A DNA stretch of 64,000 nt from contig NC_016894.1 in NCBI RefSeq assembly GCF_000247605.1, positions 3,275,732 through 3,339,731 on the forward strand, in the 5' to 3' direction. Source of the DNA: Acetobacterium woodii DSM 1030. Lineage in GTDB: Bacteria > Bacillota > Clostridia > Eubacteriales > Eubacteriaceae. Both the position numbers and the translations under genes were made by a program. The notes below the pieces were generated by a model. That model was given only the letters and a program-made list of their open reading frames with translations, was not told the DNA's origin and did no database searches. Of this stretch, positions 38,840-48,864 are shown piece after piece. Each line of letters starts with the position of its first letter. The first letter of the stretch is position 1.

Positions 38840-39208
38840 TTAAAGTACTTCAGGAGCCAAAGATACGATTTTCATGTATTTCTTGTCCCTTAACTCTCTT
38901 GCGACAGGTCCAAAAATACGGGTACCTTTTGGGTTTTTATCATCTTTTATAAGAACCGCTGCATTTTGGTCAAATTTGATATAACTGCCATCATCTCTTC
39001 TGATTCCACTCTTTGTTCTAACGACAACGGCTTTAACAACGTCGCCCTTTTTAACATCGCCACCGGGTGCTGCACTTTTAACAGCACATATGATGACATC
39101 CCCGATATTTGCATATCGACGACCGGAACCACCAAGAACTCGGATGCACAGTAATTCCTTTGCACCGGTATTATCTGCTACTTTTAGTCTCGTTTCTTGT
39201 TGAATCAT
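38840..39208 (-). CDS. rplN: 50S ribosomal protein L14
   Basis: A 122-residue L14: [20 protein letters not shown]. The ATG at 39208 follows GGAGG; the seven-residue extension upstream overlaps that site. Confidence 0.98.
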   Translation of the reverse strand: MIQQETRLKVADNTGAKELLCIRVLGGSGRRYANIGDVIICAVKSAAPGGDVKKGDVVKAVVVRTKSGIRRDDGSYIKFDQNAAVLIKDDKNPKGTRIFGPVARELRDKKYMKIVSLAPEVL

Positions 39209-39235
39209 CCGAAATACCTCCTTCCGCACATTGAC

Positions 39236-39493
39236 TTATAGTGCTTTTTCTACGATTTCTACTAATCTCCAGCGTTTATCTTTGCTGAGTGGTCGTGTTT
39301 CCATTATTTTAACGGTATCACCGATTTTACATTCGTTTTGTTCGTCATGGGCTTTGAACTTTACAGTATGTTTAACTCGTTTAGTGTAAAGTGGATGTTT
39401 GACAAAACTTTCAACCGCTACAACAACGGTTTTATCCATTTTATCGCTGGTCACTTTACCGACTCGAGTTTTTCTGTAACCTCTTTCTTCCAT
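39236..39493 (-). CDS. rpsQ: 30S ribosomal protein S17
   Basis: An 85-residue S17: [19 protein letters not shown] and [20 protein letters not shown]. Confidence 0.98.
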   Translation of the reverse strand: MEERGYRKTRVGKVTSDKMDKTVVVAVESFVKHPLYTKRVKHTVKFKAHDEQNECKIGDTVKIMETRPLSKDKRWRLVEIVEKAL

Positions 39494-39521
39494 AAGCTAA
39501 ACCTCCTTATCTATTGGTTTA

Positions 39522-39725
39522 TTATGCTTGATCCGACTTCATCGCACGTTCTTGCATAATTGTTTTGATCCGTGCATAAGTCTTCTTCACTTCTTTAATC
39601 CGCATTGGGTTTTCCAATTGGCCTGTCGCATGTTGGAATCTTAAGTTGAATAACTCTTCTTTCAAATCACCCAATTTTGCTTCAAGTTCCAAATTTGTTA
39701 GTTCTCTTAATTCACTTGGTTTCAT
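39522..39725 (-). CDS. rpmC: 50S ribosomal protein L29
   Basis: A 67-residue L29: [20 protein letters not shown] and [16 protein letters not shown]. Its start overlaps the rplP stop by four bases. Confidence 0.98.
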   Translation of the reverse strand: MKPSELRELTNLELEAKLGDLKEELFNLRFQHATGQLENPMRIKEVKKTYARIKTIMQERAMKSDQA

Positions 39726-40162
39726 GCTTCATCACCCACTTCTTGTGCTTCCTGATCTTTACGAGTGATAAACTTTGTTTTAATCGGTAATTTATGTTGC
39801 GCAAGACGCATGGCTTCCCGAGCTGTTTCTTCAGGAATTCCGGCAATCTCAAACATGACTCTACCTGGTTTTACCACTGCAACCCAATACTCTGGCGAAC
39901 CTTTTCCGGAACCCATTCGAGTTTCTGCTGGTTTTTGTGTGACTGGTTTGTCTGGGAATATTTTAATCCAAACCTGACCACCTCTTTTAATATATCTGGT
40001 CATGGCAACACGGGCAGCTTCGATCTGATTAGCAGTAATCCATGCTGGTTCCAGTGCCTGTATAGCAAAATCTCCGTAAGTAATTTTATTCCCACGAAGG
40101 GCTTTTCCTTTCATGCGACCTCTATGTTGTTTTCTACGTTTTACACGTTTAGGCATTAACAT
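39722..40162 (-). CDS. rplP: 50S ribosomal protein L16
   Basis: A 146-residue L16: [19 protein letters not shown] and the [20 protein letters not shown] loop. Confidence 0.98.
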   Translation of the reverse strand: MLMPKRVKRRKQHRGRMKGKALRGNKITYGDFAIQALEPAWITANQIEAARVAMTRYIKRGGQVWIKIFPDKPVTQKPAETRMGSGKGSPEYWVAVVKPGRVMFEIAGIPEETAREAMRLAQHKLPIKTKFITRKDQEAQEVGDEA

Positions 40163-40180
40163 ATGCGTTGGCCTCCTCTC

Positions 40181-40903
40181 TTAGTTTTCTGTCCTGTTAG
40201 TAGGAGCTTTACGGCGTGTACTTTTTTTAGCTTTGGCGTCATCTTCAGCAGTAACTGCTAAAATATCTTCCCGGCCAGTTAAAATTTCGCCTTTATTGAC
40301 CCAAACCTTTACCCCTAATTTTCCGTAAGTGGTATCAGCTTCAGCAAAACCATAACTAATATCAGCTCGAAGAGTTTGAAGTGGCACTTGACCTTGGGCA
40401 TAATGTTCGTTCCGTGCCATTTCAGCGCCATTCAATCGGCCGGCAACAGCAGTTTTAATCCCTTTTGCTCCAGCTCGCATGGTTCGCTGCATGGTTTGTT
40501 TCATTGCTCGTCGGAAAGAAATTCGTCGTTCCAGCTGAGCAGCAATATTTTCTGCTACCAATTGAGCATCCATATCCACGTTTTTAACTTCTACGATATT
40601 GATAAAAACAGTTTTCTTGGTCATTTTTTCAAGTTCAAGACGTAATGCATCGATACCTGCACCACCCCGACCAATGATCATTCCTGGTTTTGCTGTATAG
40701 ATATGAATCTTAACCTTATTCCCAAAACGTTCGATGACAATTTTAGAAATGCCTGCCTGGTATTGATTTACTTTTATATATTTACGAATATCATAATCTT
40801 CAATTAAACAATCTGCAAAATCTTTGTTGTTAGCAAACCATTTTGCGTTCCAGTCCTTTATAACGCCAACTCTTAATCCATGAGGATTGACTTTTTGACC
40901 CAT
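40181..40903 (-). CDS. rpsC: 30S ribosomal protein S3
   Basis: A 240-residue S3: [18 protein letters not shown], a KH motif [15 protein letters not shown], and a basic C-terminal tail ([14 protein letters not shown]). Confidence 0.98.
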   Translation of the reverse strand: MGQKVNPHGLRVGVIKDWNAKWFANNKDFADCLIEDYDIRKYIKVNQYQAGISKIVIERFGNKVKIHIYTAKPGMIIGRGGAGIDALRLELEKMTKKTVFINIVEVKNVDMDAQLVAENIAAQLERRISFRRAMKQTMQRTMRAGAKGIKTAVAGRLNGAEMARNEHYAQGQVPLQTLRADISYGFAEADTTYGKLGVKVWVNKGEILTGREDILAVTAEDDAKAKKSTRRKAPTNRTEN

Positions 40904-40914
40904 CTATGCCCTCC

Positions 40915-41250
40915 TTACTCTTTTTCTTTTAATACGGCTGTAATATGAGATGATCGTTTTCGAATAATAGTCGCTCGTCCCTGTGCACCCGCTCTGAATC
41001 GTTTTAGTGTTGGACCCTGATTTGCATAAATCTGATCGATATATAAATTTTCAGGATTCATGTTAAAATTATTTTCAGCATTTGCTAAAGCAGATTTAAC
41101 AACTTTGTCAATTATTTTCGCTGCTTTATTTGGTGTTAATGCTAAAATACTTAATGCTTCTCCAATGCTTTTGCCTCGAATTAAATCAGCCACTAACTTA
41201 GCCTTTCTGGATGAAACACGTACATATTTAGCTGTCGCTCTTGCTTCCAT
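40915..41250 (-). CDS. rplV: 50S ribosomal protein L22
   Basis: A 111-residue L22: AKYVRVSSRKAKLVADLIRG, with the exit-tunnel loop GPTLKRFRAGAQGRA. Confidence 0.98.
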   Translation of the reverse strand: MEARATAKYVRVSSRKAKLVADLIRGKSIGEALSILALTPNKAAKIIDKVVKSALANAENNFNMNPENLYIDQIYANQGPTLKRFRAGAQGRATIIRKRSSHITAVLKEKE

Positions 41251-41268
41251 TCGTATACCTCCTTCTGG

Positions 41269-41547
41269 CTATCTTAATTTAGATTTCTTTTCTCCAGCAT
41301 GGCCTCTGAAGGTTCTAGTTGGCGCAAACTCTCCGAGTTTGTGTCCGACCATATCTTCAGTAACATAAACTGGCACATGTTTTCTACCGTCATGTACAGC
41401 GATGGTATGTCCTACCATTTGAGGAAAAAGTGTCGAGCTTCTTGACCAGGTCTTCAGCACGTTCTTTTCACCCTTTTCATTCATTGCTTCTATTCGTTTA
41501 AGTAACTTTGCGTCACAAAAAGGTCCTTTTTTTAATGATCTACCCAT
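41269..41547 (-). CDS. rpsS: 30S ribosomal protein S19
   Basis: A 92-residue S19: [19 protein letters not shown] and [16 protein letters not shown]. Confidence 0.98.
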   Translation of the reverse strand: MGRSLKKGPFCDAKLLKRIEAMNEKGEKNVLKTWSRSSTLFPQMVGHTIAVHDGRKHVPVYVTEDMVGHKLGEFAPTRTFRGHAGEKKSKLR

Positions 41548-41590
41548 TGTTCAACCTCCTCTCGGTTCGTTATCTTATCTGGTTGAGTGC

Positions 41591-42424
41591 TTATTTTTTA
41601 TTTCGTGATCTTACGATATATTTATCGGAAGGTTTGTTTTTCTTACGTGTTTTATAACCAAGGGTTGGTTTGCCCCAAGGTGTAACTGGGCCAGAACGTC
41701 CAATTGGTGCACGTCCTTCACCACCACCATGTGGATGGTCATTCGGATTCATAACTGAACCACGTACCGTTGGTCGAATACCCATGTGACGGGTACGACC
41801 GGCTTTCCCAATTCGGACATGCTGGTGATCTAAATTACCAACCTGGCCAATGGTAGCTCGACATTCAATTCGAACCAGTCGCATTTCACCTGAAGGCAAT
41901 CGTAGTGTTGCGTAATTTCCTTCTTTAGCCATCAGCTGAGCACTTGCGCCAGCAGAACGGACCATTTGAGCACCTTTACCATTTTTCAGTTCAATACAAT
42001 GAACGGTCGTACCAACCGGAATATTTTTAAGTGGCAGACAGTTGCCAATTGTAATATCTGATTCCGGTCCGGAGAAAATAACATCTCCAACCTTTAATTT
42101 TAATGGTGCAATAATATAACGTTTTTCACCATCTGCATAGTGAACAAGTGCTATATTTGAGCTTCTGTTGGGATCATATTCGATTCCGGCAATTTTTCCG
42201 GGAATATTGTCTTTATTTCTTTTAAAGTCAATAATTCGATATTTTCTTTTCGCTCCACCACCTTGGTGTCTAACGGTGATCCGGCCGTAGTTATTACGAC
42301 CAGCATGTTTTTTGACTGGCTTCAATAAGGATTTCTCGGGTTCATGTTTAGTGATTTCCTCGAATGTATTGACGCTCATATTTCGACGTCCCGGGGACGT
42401 TGGTTTATACTTTCTAATACCCAT
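41591..42424 (-). CDS. rplB: 50S ribosomal protein L2
   Basis: A 277-residue L2 with [13 protein letters not shown], the conserved [19 protein letters not shown] (peptidyl-transferase histidine included) and the YIVRSRNKK tail. Confidence 0.99.
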   Translation of the reverse strand: MGIRKYKPTSPGRRNMSVNTFEEITKHEPEKSLLKPVKKHAGRNNYGRITVRHQGGGAKRKYRIIDFKRNKDNIPGKIAGIEYDPNRSSNIALVHYADGEKRYIIAPLKLKVGDVIFSGPESDITIGNCLPLKNIPVGTTVHCIELKNGKGAQMVRSAGASAQLMAKEGNYATLRLPSGEMRLVRIECRATIGQVGNLDHQHVRIGKAGRTRHMGIRPTVRGSVMNPNDHPHGGGEGRAPIGRSGPVTPWGKPTLGYKTRKKNKPSDKYIVRSRNKK

Positions 42425-42479
42425 TAATCGCTACCTCCTTTTTTTGTATGCTTCTCGGGTTGTAGTCTCGTTTGTTCGC

Positions 42480-42770
42480 TTATACGCCTTCGAAGAATTG
42501 GATACCCTTACTCCCAGGTGTTAACTTCACGATTGCTTTTTTCCAATCTGATCTTCGACCAACGAAACGTCCGGTTCTTTTTAGTTTGCCTTTCATATTC
42601 ATAGTGCTTACTTTTTCAACTTCAACACCGAATATGACTTCAACTGCATTCTTTATCTCAATTTTATTGGCTCTTTTATCCACTTTAAAAGTGAATTTTT
42701 TTTCTTCAGCATCGGCCATACTACGTTCGGTAATAATTGGCTTGATAATAATATCGCGAGGATTTTTCAT
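42480..42770 (-). CDS. rplW: 50S ribosomal protein L23
   Basis: A 96-residue L23: [15 protein letters not shown] and [19 protein letters not shown]. It overlaps the rplD stop by one base. Confidence 0.98.
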   Translation of the reverse strand: MKNPRDIIIKPIITERSMADAEEKKFTFKVDKRANKIEIKNAVEVIFGVEVEKVSTMNMKGKLKRTGRFVGRRSDWKKAIVKLTPGSKGIQFFEGV

Positions 42771-43390
42771 TATGCGTATACCTCCTCAATTTTTTCTAAT
42801 GCTTCCTGGGTCATGATCAAAACGTCATATTTCAACATATCATATACGTTTAATTCATTAACGGTCGTCGTTGCTACTTTAGGAATATTGTTTGCTGAAC
42901 GAATAACCGCTTCGTTGTTATCAGGAAGTACAATCAAGGCTTTTTGAGCATTGATATTGTTTAATACAGAAATCATTTCTTTTGTTTTTGGTGCTTCCAT
43001 CACTAACTGGTTCAGTACTCGAATTTCATTTTCCAGTACTTTGGCAGAAAATACCGATTTAATCGCTAAAGTTTTAACTTTTTTGTTAACCTTTTTGCTA
43101 TAATCTCTTGATTTTGGTGCAAAAATCACACCGCCGCCTTTCCACAATGGAGATCGGATGGTACCGGCACGAGCCCGGCCTGTTCCTTTTTGTCTCCAGG
43201 GTTTACGACCACCGCCACGGACTTCGGATCGAGTCAAGGCGGAACGTGTTCCCTGTCGTCTATTTGCAAGCAGTGCGACCACTACTTCATGTACTACGTG
43301 TTCGTTGGGTTCGATTCCGAAGATTCCTTCGCTTAATTCGACATCACCAACAACATTTCCTTTTACATCTAAAACGTCAATTTTAGGCAT
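42770..43390 (-). CDS. rplD: 50S ribosomal protein L4
   Basis: A 206-residue L4 with the tunnel loop [18 protein letters not shown]. In Escherichia coli L4 also represses its own operon; that is not shown here. Confidence 0.98.
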   Translation of the reverse strand: MPKIDVLDVKGNVVGDVELSEGIFGIEPNEHVVHEVVVALLANRRQGTRSALTRSEVRGGGRKPWRQKGTGRARAGTIRSPLWKGGGVIFAPKSRDYSKKVNKKVKTLAIKSVFSAKVLENEIRVLNQLVMEAPKTKEMISVLNNINAQKALIVLPDNNEAVIRSANNIPKVATTTVNELNVYDMLKYDVLIMTQEALEKIEEVYA

Positions 43391-43419
43391 TTGATTTCCT
43401 CCTTTCAGGCTTGATTTTT

Positions 43420-44049
43420 TTATGCTTTAACGCTGCTTTTAATTGTAACAAGTGCTCCTCTAATGCCTGGTACCGCACCCTTAATTAAGAGTACATTGTT
43501 TTCAACATCAACTTTAACAACTTCTAAATTAACTGCAGTTACATTTTTGTTCCCCATTTGGCCCGGAAGTTTCTTACCCTTAAATACTCTTGAAGGTGAA
43601 GAAGACGCTCCCATGGAACCTGGTCGACGGTGATATTTGGAACCATGAGCCATAGGTCCGCGGGATTGGCCATGGCGTTTAATAACCCCTTGAAACCCCT
43701 TACCTTTTGATGTTCCTGAAATATCAACGCGTTCACCAGCTTCAAACACATCAGCCTGAATTAATTGACCGGTTTCATAACTTGCAAAATCATCAAGTTT
43801 GAATTCCCGGATTACTTTTTTAAATTCGACACTGTTTTTGGTATAATGTCCTTTTAGTGGTTTTGTCATAAGACGTTCTTTGGTTTCGCCAAACGCCAAT
43901 TGTACGGCTTCATAACCATCTGTTTCGATGGTTTTCTTTTGAAGCACAACACAAGGGCCGGCTTCAACCACGGTTACGGGAATAACTGTTCCGTTTTCAG
44001 TGAAAATCTGGGTCATTCCAATTTTTCGTCCGATAATTGCTTTTTTCAT
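43420..44049 (-). CDS. rplC: 50S ribosomal protein L3
   Basis: A 209-residue L3: [15 protein letters not shown] and [18 protein letters not shown]. Confidence 0.98.
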   Translation of the reverse strand: MKKAIIGRKIGMTQIFTENGTVIPVTVVEAGPCVVLQKKTIETDGYEAVQLAFGETKERLMTKPLKGHYTKNSVEFKKVIREFKLDDFASYETGQLIQADVFEAGERVDISGTSKGKGFQGVIKRHGQSRGPMAHGSKYHRRPGSMGASSSPSRVFKGKKLPGQMGNKNVTAVNLEVVKVDVENNVLLIKGAVPGIRGALVTIKSSVKA

Positions 44050-44102
44050 TATTTCCTCCTAAATATCATTGGATTGCTGTGCAATCATAATACCAATGGG
44101 GT

Positions 44103-44411
44103 CTATAGTTTGATTTCTATATCAACGCCTGCTGGTAAGTTCAATCGCATTAATGCGTCTACGGTTTTTGGTGTTGGGTTTAAAATGTCAATCAACCGTT
44201 TATGTGTTCGCATTTCAAATTGCTCTCTGGAATCTTTGTACTTATGCACTGCCCGAAGAATCGTGATGATTTCTTTGTCTGTTGGCAGTGGCACTGGTCC
44301 AGATACGCTCGCACCTGTTCTTTTTGCTGTTTCAACAATTCGTTCAGCCGATTGATCTAATAGTTTATGATCAAACGCTTTTAATCTGATTCTAATTTTC
44401 TGTTTTGCCAT
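44103..44411 (-). CDS. rpsJ: 30S ribosomal protein S10
   Basis: A 102-residue S10 (also NusE): [18 protein letters not shown] and the ending [14 protein letters not shown]. First gene of the S10-spc-alpha cluster. The str operon genes rpsL, rpsG and fusA do not precede it. Confidence 0.98.
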   Translation of the reverse strand: MAKQKIRIRLKAFDHKLLDQSAERIVETAKRTGASVSGPVPLPTDKEIITILRAVHKYKDSREQFEMRTHKRLIDILNPTPKTVDALMRLNLPAGVDIEIKL

Positions 44412-44648
44412 ACCTAAATTTTACCTCCTTATCAATTTTTACTCGTCATTTAGGTACTCCAACCACTCGTCAACCCATCCGGGTGTTTCATCTATATTTT
44501 TTTTTGCAAAATGAACCTTGTCATTTCGCAAAAATCAGATGATTTTCGTGGTTGTCGTCCGATTCAAAGATCGTGACATACTCCATGGGAAAAACCTGCC
44601 TAAGGCGACAGCAACCTCTCACTTCATCGCAGAGTGTCAACCTTTCAC
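44412..44648 (-). promoter_or_regulatory. 5' leader of the S10 operon
   Basis: About 235 bases of untranslated leader lie between the promoter and rpsJ, with several possible short stems and no coding frame. Such a length allows autogenous control, but I cannot name a known leader family. Confidence 0.5.
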
Positions 44649-44677
44649 ATTATACAAGAAAAAAAACGCTTTGGCAA
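44649..44677 (-). promoter_or_regulatory. S10 operon promoter overlapping the degV terminator
   Basis: TTGCCA (44672-44677), 17 bp and TATAAT (44649-44654). The -35 box is the loop of the degV terminator hairpin. Confidence 0.75.
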
Positions 44678-44683
44678 GCGTTT
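44656..44683 (-). terminator. Terminator after degV
   Basis: A seven-bp stem (AAACGCT / AGCGTTT, 44664-44683) is followed by T8 on the minus strand, about 50 bases after the degV stop. Confidence 0.85.
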
Positions 44684-44732
44684 TTTTATTATTTATTGGA
44701 TTTGACAACTATTTTCATCTTTTATCTTTTCA

Positions 44733-45599
44733 TCACTTCAGGATCTCTTCTGGTGGAGTATCAAGAAAATAAATTCCCGTTCCTTGCAGCCCCAAATGAG
44801 CAGCCAGGACACAGCCAATTGGTACCGGTTCTATTTTTTCGACGCCCATCAAACGCAGTGCTTTTTCATATTCTTCAACCGGTTTCATCGAACCGGTATA
44901 AGCAATGCCGACGTTCTGATCAAGATAACCGACAATATTCGCCGCCGTTTTTTCGATCACGGCACTTTGGGCTTTTTTGCTGCCTCGCGATTTTCCGATG
45001 ATTTTCAACTCACCCTTTTCAACTGACACAATCGGATGAATCTTCAAAAACCCGCCAACCACGGCGGTCCCTTTTGATACCCGTCCACCCATGTACAGCC
45101 AATTTAAATCTTCAATGCTGAAATAAAAATGGGCATGCGGTATTAATTTCAAGGCCGCTTGCTCCAGATAATCCAAATCTTTTCCGGCGTCGATTAAGCG
45201 TAGTAATTCCGTCGCAATTACGGCAATACTGCCACCACTGTGCAAACTATCGACAATCTTACATTTAAAGTCCGGATATTCCACTTTGATATCTTTTAAC
45301 ACCAGGCCTGCTGTTTCATAACTACCCGAAAGTCGTGACGAAAAAGAGAGATACAAACAATCAATGCCTTCTTGCGCATTTTTTTTAAAATATTCGATAA
45401 AATCTCCCGGATTTACCTGAGAGGTCGTCGGCACGATCCCCCGTTCCATGAATTTATTCATCGCCTCTAAATCGATCTCCCGCTTATCACGATAAGCTTT
45501 TCCTTCAATAATAACATTTAACGACACCATATCCAACTGGGGATGGTTTATAAATTCTTTTGGTAAATCACACATACTATCAACTAAAAGTCTTATCAT
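44733..45599 (-). CDS. DegV-family fatty-acid-binding protein
   Basis: The 288-residue product has the DegV fold: IRLLVDSMCDLP start, VPTTSQVNPGDF, LYLSFSSRLSGSYETAGL, and SLHSGGS. DegV/FakB proteins hold a fatty acid for phosphorylation by FakA, which is not in the window. The frame is open 30 codons further upstream, but DegV proteins begin at the IRLLVDS strand, so the ATG at 45599 is preferred. Confidence 0.88.
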   Translation of the reverse strand: MIRLLVDSMCDLPKEFINHPQLDMVSLNVIIEGKAYRDKREIDLEAMNKFMERGIVPTTSQVNPGDFIEYFKKNAQEGIDCLYLSFSSRLSGSYETAGLVLKDIKVEYPDFKCKIVDSLHSGGSIAVIATELLRLIDAGKDLDYLEQAALKLIPHAHFYFSIEDLNWLYMGGRVSKGTAVVGGFLKIHPIVSVEKGELKIIGKSRGSKKAQSAVIEKTAANIVGYLDQNVGIAYTGSMKPVEEYEKALRLMGVEKIEPVPIGCVLAAHLGLQGTGIYFLDTPPEEILK

Positions 45600-45618
45600 T
45601 TCCGCTTCTTTCCGTTTC

Positions 45619-46005
45619 TTAACGATCCTCGTTGTAAGAATTATTATATTTTTTTTCGTAGATCTCCTGTATCTGATCCAAACTTTCAAATATTTCAGCT
45701 CGCGAATAATTTTGATTCAGTAGATATTCATCGCTCATTTTAAAGACTTCAGAATAAAATTTTTCAGCTACCTTCAAATACTCAAGCTTAGGGTTTTGTT
45801 TAATCATTTCAAACAAAATATTTTCAGCGTCATTAATTTTATTGTCATAAATCATTTCTTGGAATCGATAAAATAAATAGTCTTCTTCAATCAGTTTTTC
45901 CGATTCGCTTTCGGTTGTTTCTGCGAATTTTTCTTTTCGAAACAATTTAATCACAAATTTAGAAAAATTTTCAATTTCTCGCACTAAGAATCCATTTTGG
46001 AACAT
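45619..46005 (-). CDS. DUF6483-like protein
   Basis: The 128-residue product starts MFQNGFLVREIENFSKFVIK, typical of DUF6483, a helical family of unknown function in Firmicutes. The rest is rich in glutamate and helix-forming residues. A longer frame from 46074 adds 23 cysteine-rich residues without any likeness to the family. It lies 19 bases before degV, and the two are probably co-transcribed. Confidence 0.65.
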   Translation of the reverse strand: MFQNGFLVREIENFSKFVIKLFRKEKFAETTESESEKLIEEDYLFYRFQEMIYDNKINDAENILFEMIKQNPKLEYLKVAEKFYSEVFKMSDEYLLNQNYSRAEIFESLDQIQEIYEKKYNNSYNEDR

Positions 46006-46112
46006 CGTATCATCACTTTCCGATTCTAAACATCTATCGCTAAATAATACCACAAAAAAACAACTTTTTTTCATTAAATATTATTTTTCTATCCTTTTAA
46101 TTATTTTCATAA

Positions 46113-46142
46113 ATAAAAAACCGTCTCTCAATGAGAGGCGGT
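46113..46142 (-). terminator. Terminator after tuf
   Basis: The stem ACCGTCTCTCA / ATGAGAGGCGGT (46120-46142) is followed by T6 on the minus strand. Confidence 0.88.
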
Positions 46143-46233
46143 CTTATATTTATGGCAAAAATTGCAGATTAACGGAAATTATCCGGTTAAGTGTTTATTT
46201 TAAACTCTGCATTAGCTACCATACTGTTTTATT

Positions 46234-47427
46234 CTAGTCAGCCAGCATTTTTGCAACAACACCAGATCCAACGGTACGACCGCCTTCACGAATAGCAAAA
46301 CGTAAACCTTCTTCGATCGCGATTGGTGTGATCAGAGTAATTTCCATTTGCACGTTATCCCCCGGCATTACCATTTCAACGCCTTCTGGCAATTTAATGA
46401 CACCTGTTACGTCCGTTGTACGGAAATAGAATTGAGGACGGTATCCGTCGAAGAATGGGGTATGACGACCACCTTCTTCTTTGGTTAAGACATATACTTC
46501 TGATGTATAATGGGTATGTGGTTTAATTGAACCTGGTTTAGCCAATACTTGACCACGTTCGATTTGAGTCCGATCAACCCCACGTAGTAAGGCCCCGACG
46601 TTATCGCCTGATCGACCTTCGTCGAGTAATTTTCTAAACATTTCGATTCCGGTTACAACTGTTTTTCGAACATCGTGAATCCCCACGATTTCAACTTCTT
46701 CGCCAACTTTTACCACCCCACGTTCAATACGTCCGGTAGCAACTGTTCCCCGGCCAGTGATTGAGAAAACATCTTCGACGGGCATCAGGAATGGTTTGTC
46801 GGTATCACGAACAGGATCTGGAATCCATTCGTCAACAGCTGTCATCAGTTCAACAATTTTGTCGCCCCAAGGACCATCTGGATCTTCTAATGCTTTTAAA
46901 GCGGAACCTGCAATGATTGGTGTATCATCACCTGGGAAATCATATTCGTCAAGTAACTCACGAACTTCCATTTCAACTAATTCCAGTAATTCTTCGTCAT
47001 CAACCATATCAACTTTATTTAAGAAAACAATGATGTATGGTACGCCTACCTGACGGCTTAACAGAATATGTTCACGGGTTTGTGGCATTGGACCATCAGC
47101 TGCACTAACAACCAGGATTGCTCCATCCATTTGGGCCGCACCGGTGATCATGTTCTTAACATAATCGGCATGTCCCGGGCAGTCTACATGAGCGTAGTGA
47201 CGAGTTGCCGTTTCATATTCAACATGGGCTGTTGAAATCGTGATTCCACGTTCTCTTTCTTCTGGCGCTTTATCGATATTTTCAAATGCGACGGCTTCTC
47301 CGGTACCAAATCGTTTGTTTAATACAGATGTGATCGCTGCTGTTAATGTTGTTTTACCATGATCGACGTGACCAATTGTTCCAACATTTACATGTGGCTT
47401 ATTTCTTTCAAATTTTGACTTTGCCAT
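46234..47427 (-). CDS. tuf: Elongation factor Tu
   Basis: The 397-residue factor brings aminoacyl-tRNA to the ribosome. G1 [11 protein letters not shown]3 DCPGHADY and G4 NKVD are intact, and the C-terminal domains II and III are complete. It is transcribed together with tRNA-Tyr and tRNA-Thr rather than in a str operon. Confidence 0.99.
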   Translation of the reverse strand: MAKSKFERNKPHVNVGTIGHVDHGKTTLTAAITSVLNKRFGTGEAVAFENIDKAPEERERGITISTAHVEYETATRHYAHVDCPGHADYVKNMITGAAQMDGAILVVSAADGPMPQTREHILLSRQVGVPYIIVFLNKVDMVDDEELLELVEMEVRELLDEYDFPGDDTPIIAGSALKALEDPDGPWGDKIVELMTAVDEWIPDPVRDTDKPFLMPVEDVFSITGRGTVATGRIERGVVKVGEEVEIVGIHDVRKTVVTGIEMFRKLLDEGRSGDNVGALLRGVDRTQIERGQVLAKPGSIKPHTHYTSEVYVLTKEEGGRHTPFFDGYRPQFYFRTTDVTGVIKLPEGVEMVMPGDNVQMEITLITPIAIEEGLRFAIREGGRTVGSGVVAKMLAD

Positions 47428-47497
47428 TTGTATTCTCCTTAAAAATCTAAAAATTATCGTTTCACTAATGTGTCAATTTTAATTTGTGATATAAAAA

Positions 47498-47573
47498 TGG
47501 AGCCCTCATCCGGATTTGAACCGGAGACCCCCACCTTACCATGGTGGTGCTCTACCTACTGAGCTATGAGGGC
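47498..47573 (-). tRNA. tRNA-Thr (GGT)
   Basis: A 76-base cloverleaf: acceptor GCCCTCA / TGAGGGC, D-arm GCTC/GAGC, anticodon loop ATGGTAA giving GGT, T-loop TTCAAAT. CCA is encoded. It precedes tuf in one unit. Confidence 0.97.
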
Positions 47574-47585
47574 TCTATAACAAAA

Positions 47586-47670
47586 TGGTGGGAGAAGATG
47601 GATTCGAACCATCGTAGACGTCGTCAACGGATTTACAGTCCGCCCCCTTTAGCCACTCGGGCATTCTCCC
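47586..47670 (-). tRNA. tRNA-Tyr (GTA)
   Basis: An 85-base class II tRNA: acceptor GGGAGAA / TTCTCCC, anticodon loop CTGTAAA giving GTA, long variable arm, T-loop TTCGAAT, encoded CCA. Confidence 0.97.
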
Positions 47671-47694
47671 ACTTGCTTATTAATCAGCCTCTCT

Positions 47695-47723
47695 ATAATA
47701 ATTTGTTTTCGTTTTTTTGTCAA
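47695..47723 (-). promoter_or_regulatory. Promoter of the tRNA-Tyr / tRNA-Thr / tuf unit
   Basis: TTGACA (47718-47723), 17 bp and TATTAT (47695-47700), 24 bases before tRNA-Tyr. Confidence 0.75.
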
Positions 47724-47730
47724 CTGTTTT

Positions 47731-48339
47731 TTACAATCTTTTACCGATTTTTTTTCGAATTCGTTGTAACGCATTATCAACTGATTTATTACTGCAATCA
47801 AGCGCTTCAGAGATTTCTAAGTATGACGCCCCCTGAATATAATAGGAAAGTACCTTTTTTTCAAAATTGGACAACTCTCTTTTGACATCAAGCATCAACT
47901 GTTCCAACTCTTCTTCTTTAATTAACTCAGCGCCCGGTTCAATACTTTTTTTAGCTGTCAAGCGGTCAATAATAATATGATGCGGTTCTTCTTCAGAGAC
48001 CGCCGCATAAATTGAAACGGAATTATTTAACAGCATATGTTTCTGACGATTTGCCGAACTGATTGCGGTTTGGATTTGACGTTCAATACAAAGGTTGGCA
48101 AAAGTCGAAAAGCGAGCCTCCCGATCTGGTTTAAAATCCCAGATTGCCTTTAGCAAACCAATCATCCCTTCCTGGATCAGGTCTTCATTATCCCCGCCCA
48201 CTAAATAATAAGCTCGCGCCCGGATCAGTACAATTTTGCGGTATTTTTCCAATAAAAACTCTTCCGCTTCCTTATCTCCCGACTGTGCTCGTTTTACTAA
48301 GTCGGATTCTAATTTTTTTTCGTTGCTTTTATTTTCCAT
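47731..48339 (-). CDS. sigH: RNA polymerase sigma-H factor (Spo0H type)
   Basis: The 202-residue sigma-70 family factor has region 2 (YYLVGGDNEDLIQEGMIGLL, RFSTFANLCIERQI) and region 4 (YLEISEALDCSNKSVDNALQ). Linkage to rlmB and yacP is that of Bacillus sigH, which directs early sporulation and stationary-phase genes. This suggests a spore-former lineage, though not proof that this strain sporulates. Confidence 0.93.
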   Translation of the reverse strand: MENKSNEKKLESDLVKRAQSGDKEAEEFLLEKYRKIVLIRARAYYLVGGDNEDLIQEGMIGLLKAIWDFKPDREARFSTFANLCIERQIQTAISSANRQKHMLLNNSVSIYAAVSEEEPHHIIIDRLTAKKSIEPGAELIKEEELEQLMLDVKRELSNFEKKVLSYYIQGASYLEISEALDCSNKSVDNALQRIRKKIGKRL

Positions 48340-48351
48340 TAGTTCCTCGTG

Positions 48352-48864
48352 TTATTCTTTGATCCGCATTTTGTTAAATTGATCCAGGGTATCTTCATCT
48401 AAAAAATCGCTTAATTTGACTCCCTGCGGCGGAGCGTTTTTTTTCTTGTTTTCCCTGAAATTTTGCTGCGTCGCTTCCATATCCTGGATCAGTTCCCGCA
48501 CCGGCACCCGCTCCGCCCCGCTGGCCATGACCATTTGTTGTAACGCAAAATCCGACGTTACCACTCGCACGTTAAGTGAATTAGATAGCCGGTAAACCAA
48601 TTTTTCGATATAGCTATCGGCAGTTTTGTTTTTTTCTGTAAAAACAACTTTAATGCGCCCCACAAACGTTTCTCTTTGCTCAAACGATTGTTGCTGATAA
48701 GCGTCGAAAACGAGGATAGTTTCCCATCCTTTAAATCCGCTATAACCATTTAAATCATCGATTAATTTTATTCTGGCCTCTTCCAATTGGATCTCAGAAA
48801 GGCGTTTTAAATCATCTGAACCATGGATGACGTTATAGCCATCCACAATTAATATAGTTTTCAT
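48352..48864 (-). CDS. yacP: NYN-domain ribonuclease, YacP/Rae1 type
   Basis: The 170-residue product opens with the NYN/PIN nuclease strand ILIVDGYNVIHG and keeps later acidic residues (VVTSDFALQQMV). In Bacillus the homologue (Rae1) cuts mRNA on the ribosome. Its ATG overlaps the rlmB stop by four bases. Confidence 0.92.
   Translation of the reverse strand: MKTILIVDGYNVIHGSDDLKRLSEIQLEEARIKLIDDLNGYSGFKGWETILVFDAYQQQSFEQRETFVGRIKVVFTEKNKTADSYIEKLVYRLSNSLNVRVVTSDFALQQMVMASGAERVPVRELIQDMEATQQNFRENKKKNAPPQGVKLSDFLDEDTLDQFNKMRIKE

Noticed and set aside
45600-45689. Thirty-residue N-terminal extension of the DegV protein
   Set aside because: It lies outside the family fold and overlaps the end of the upstream gene.
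47541-47885. Open frame on the plus strand over tRNA-Thr and tRNA-Tyr
   Set aside because: Complement of two tRNA genes and of sigH, with no family likeness.
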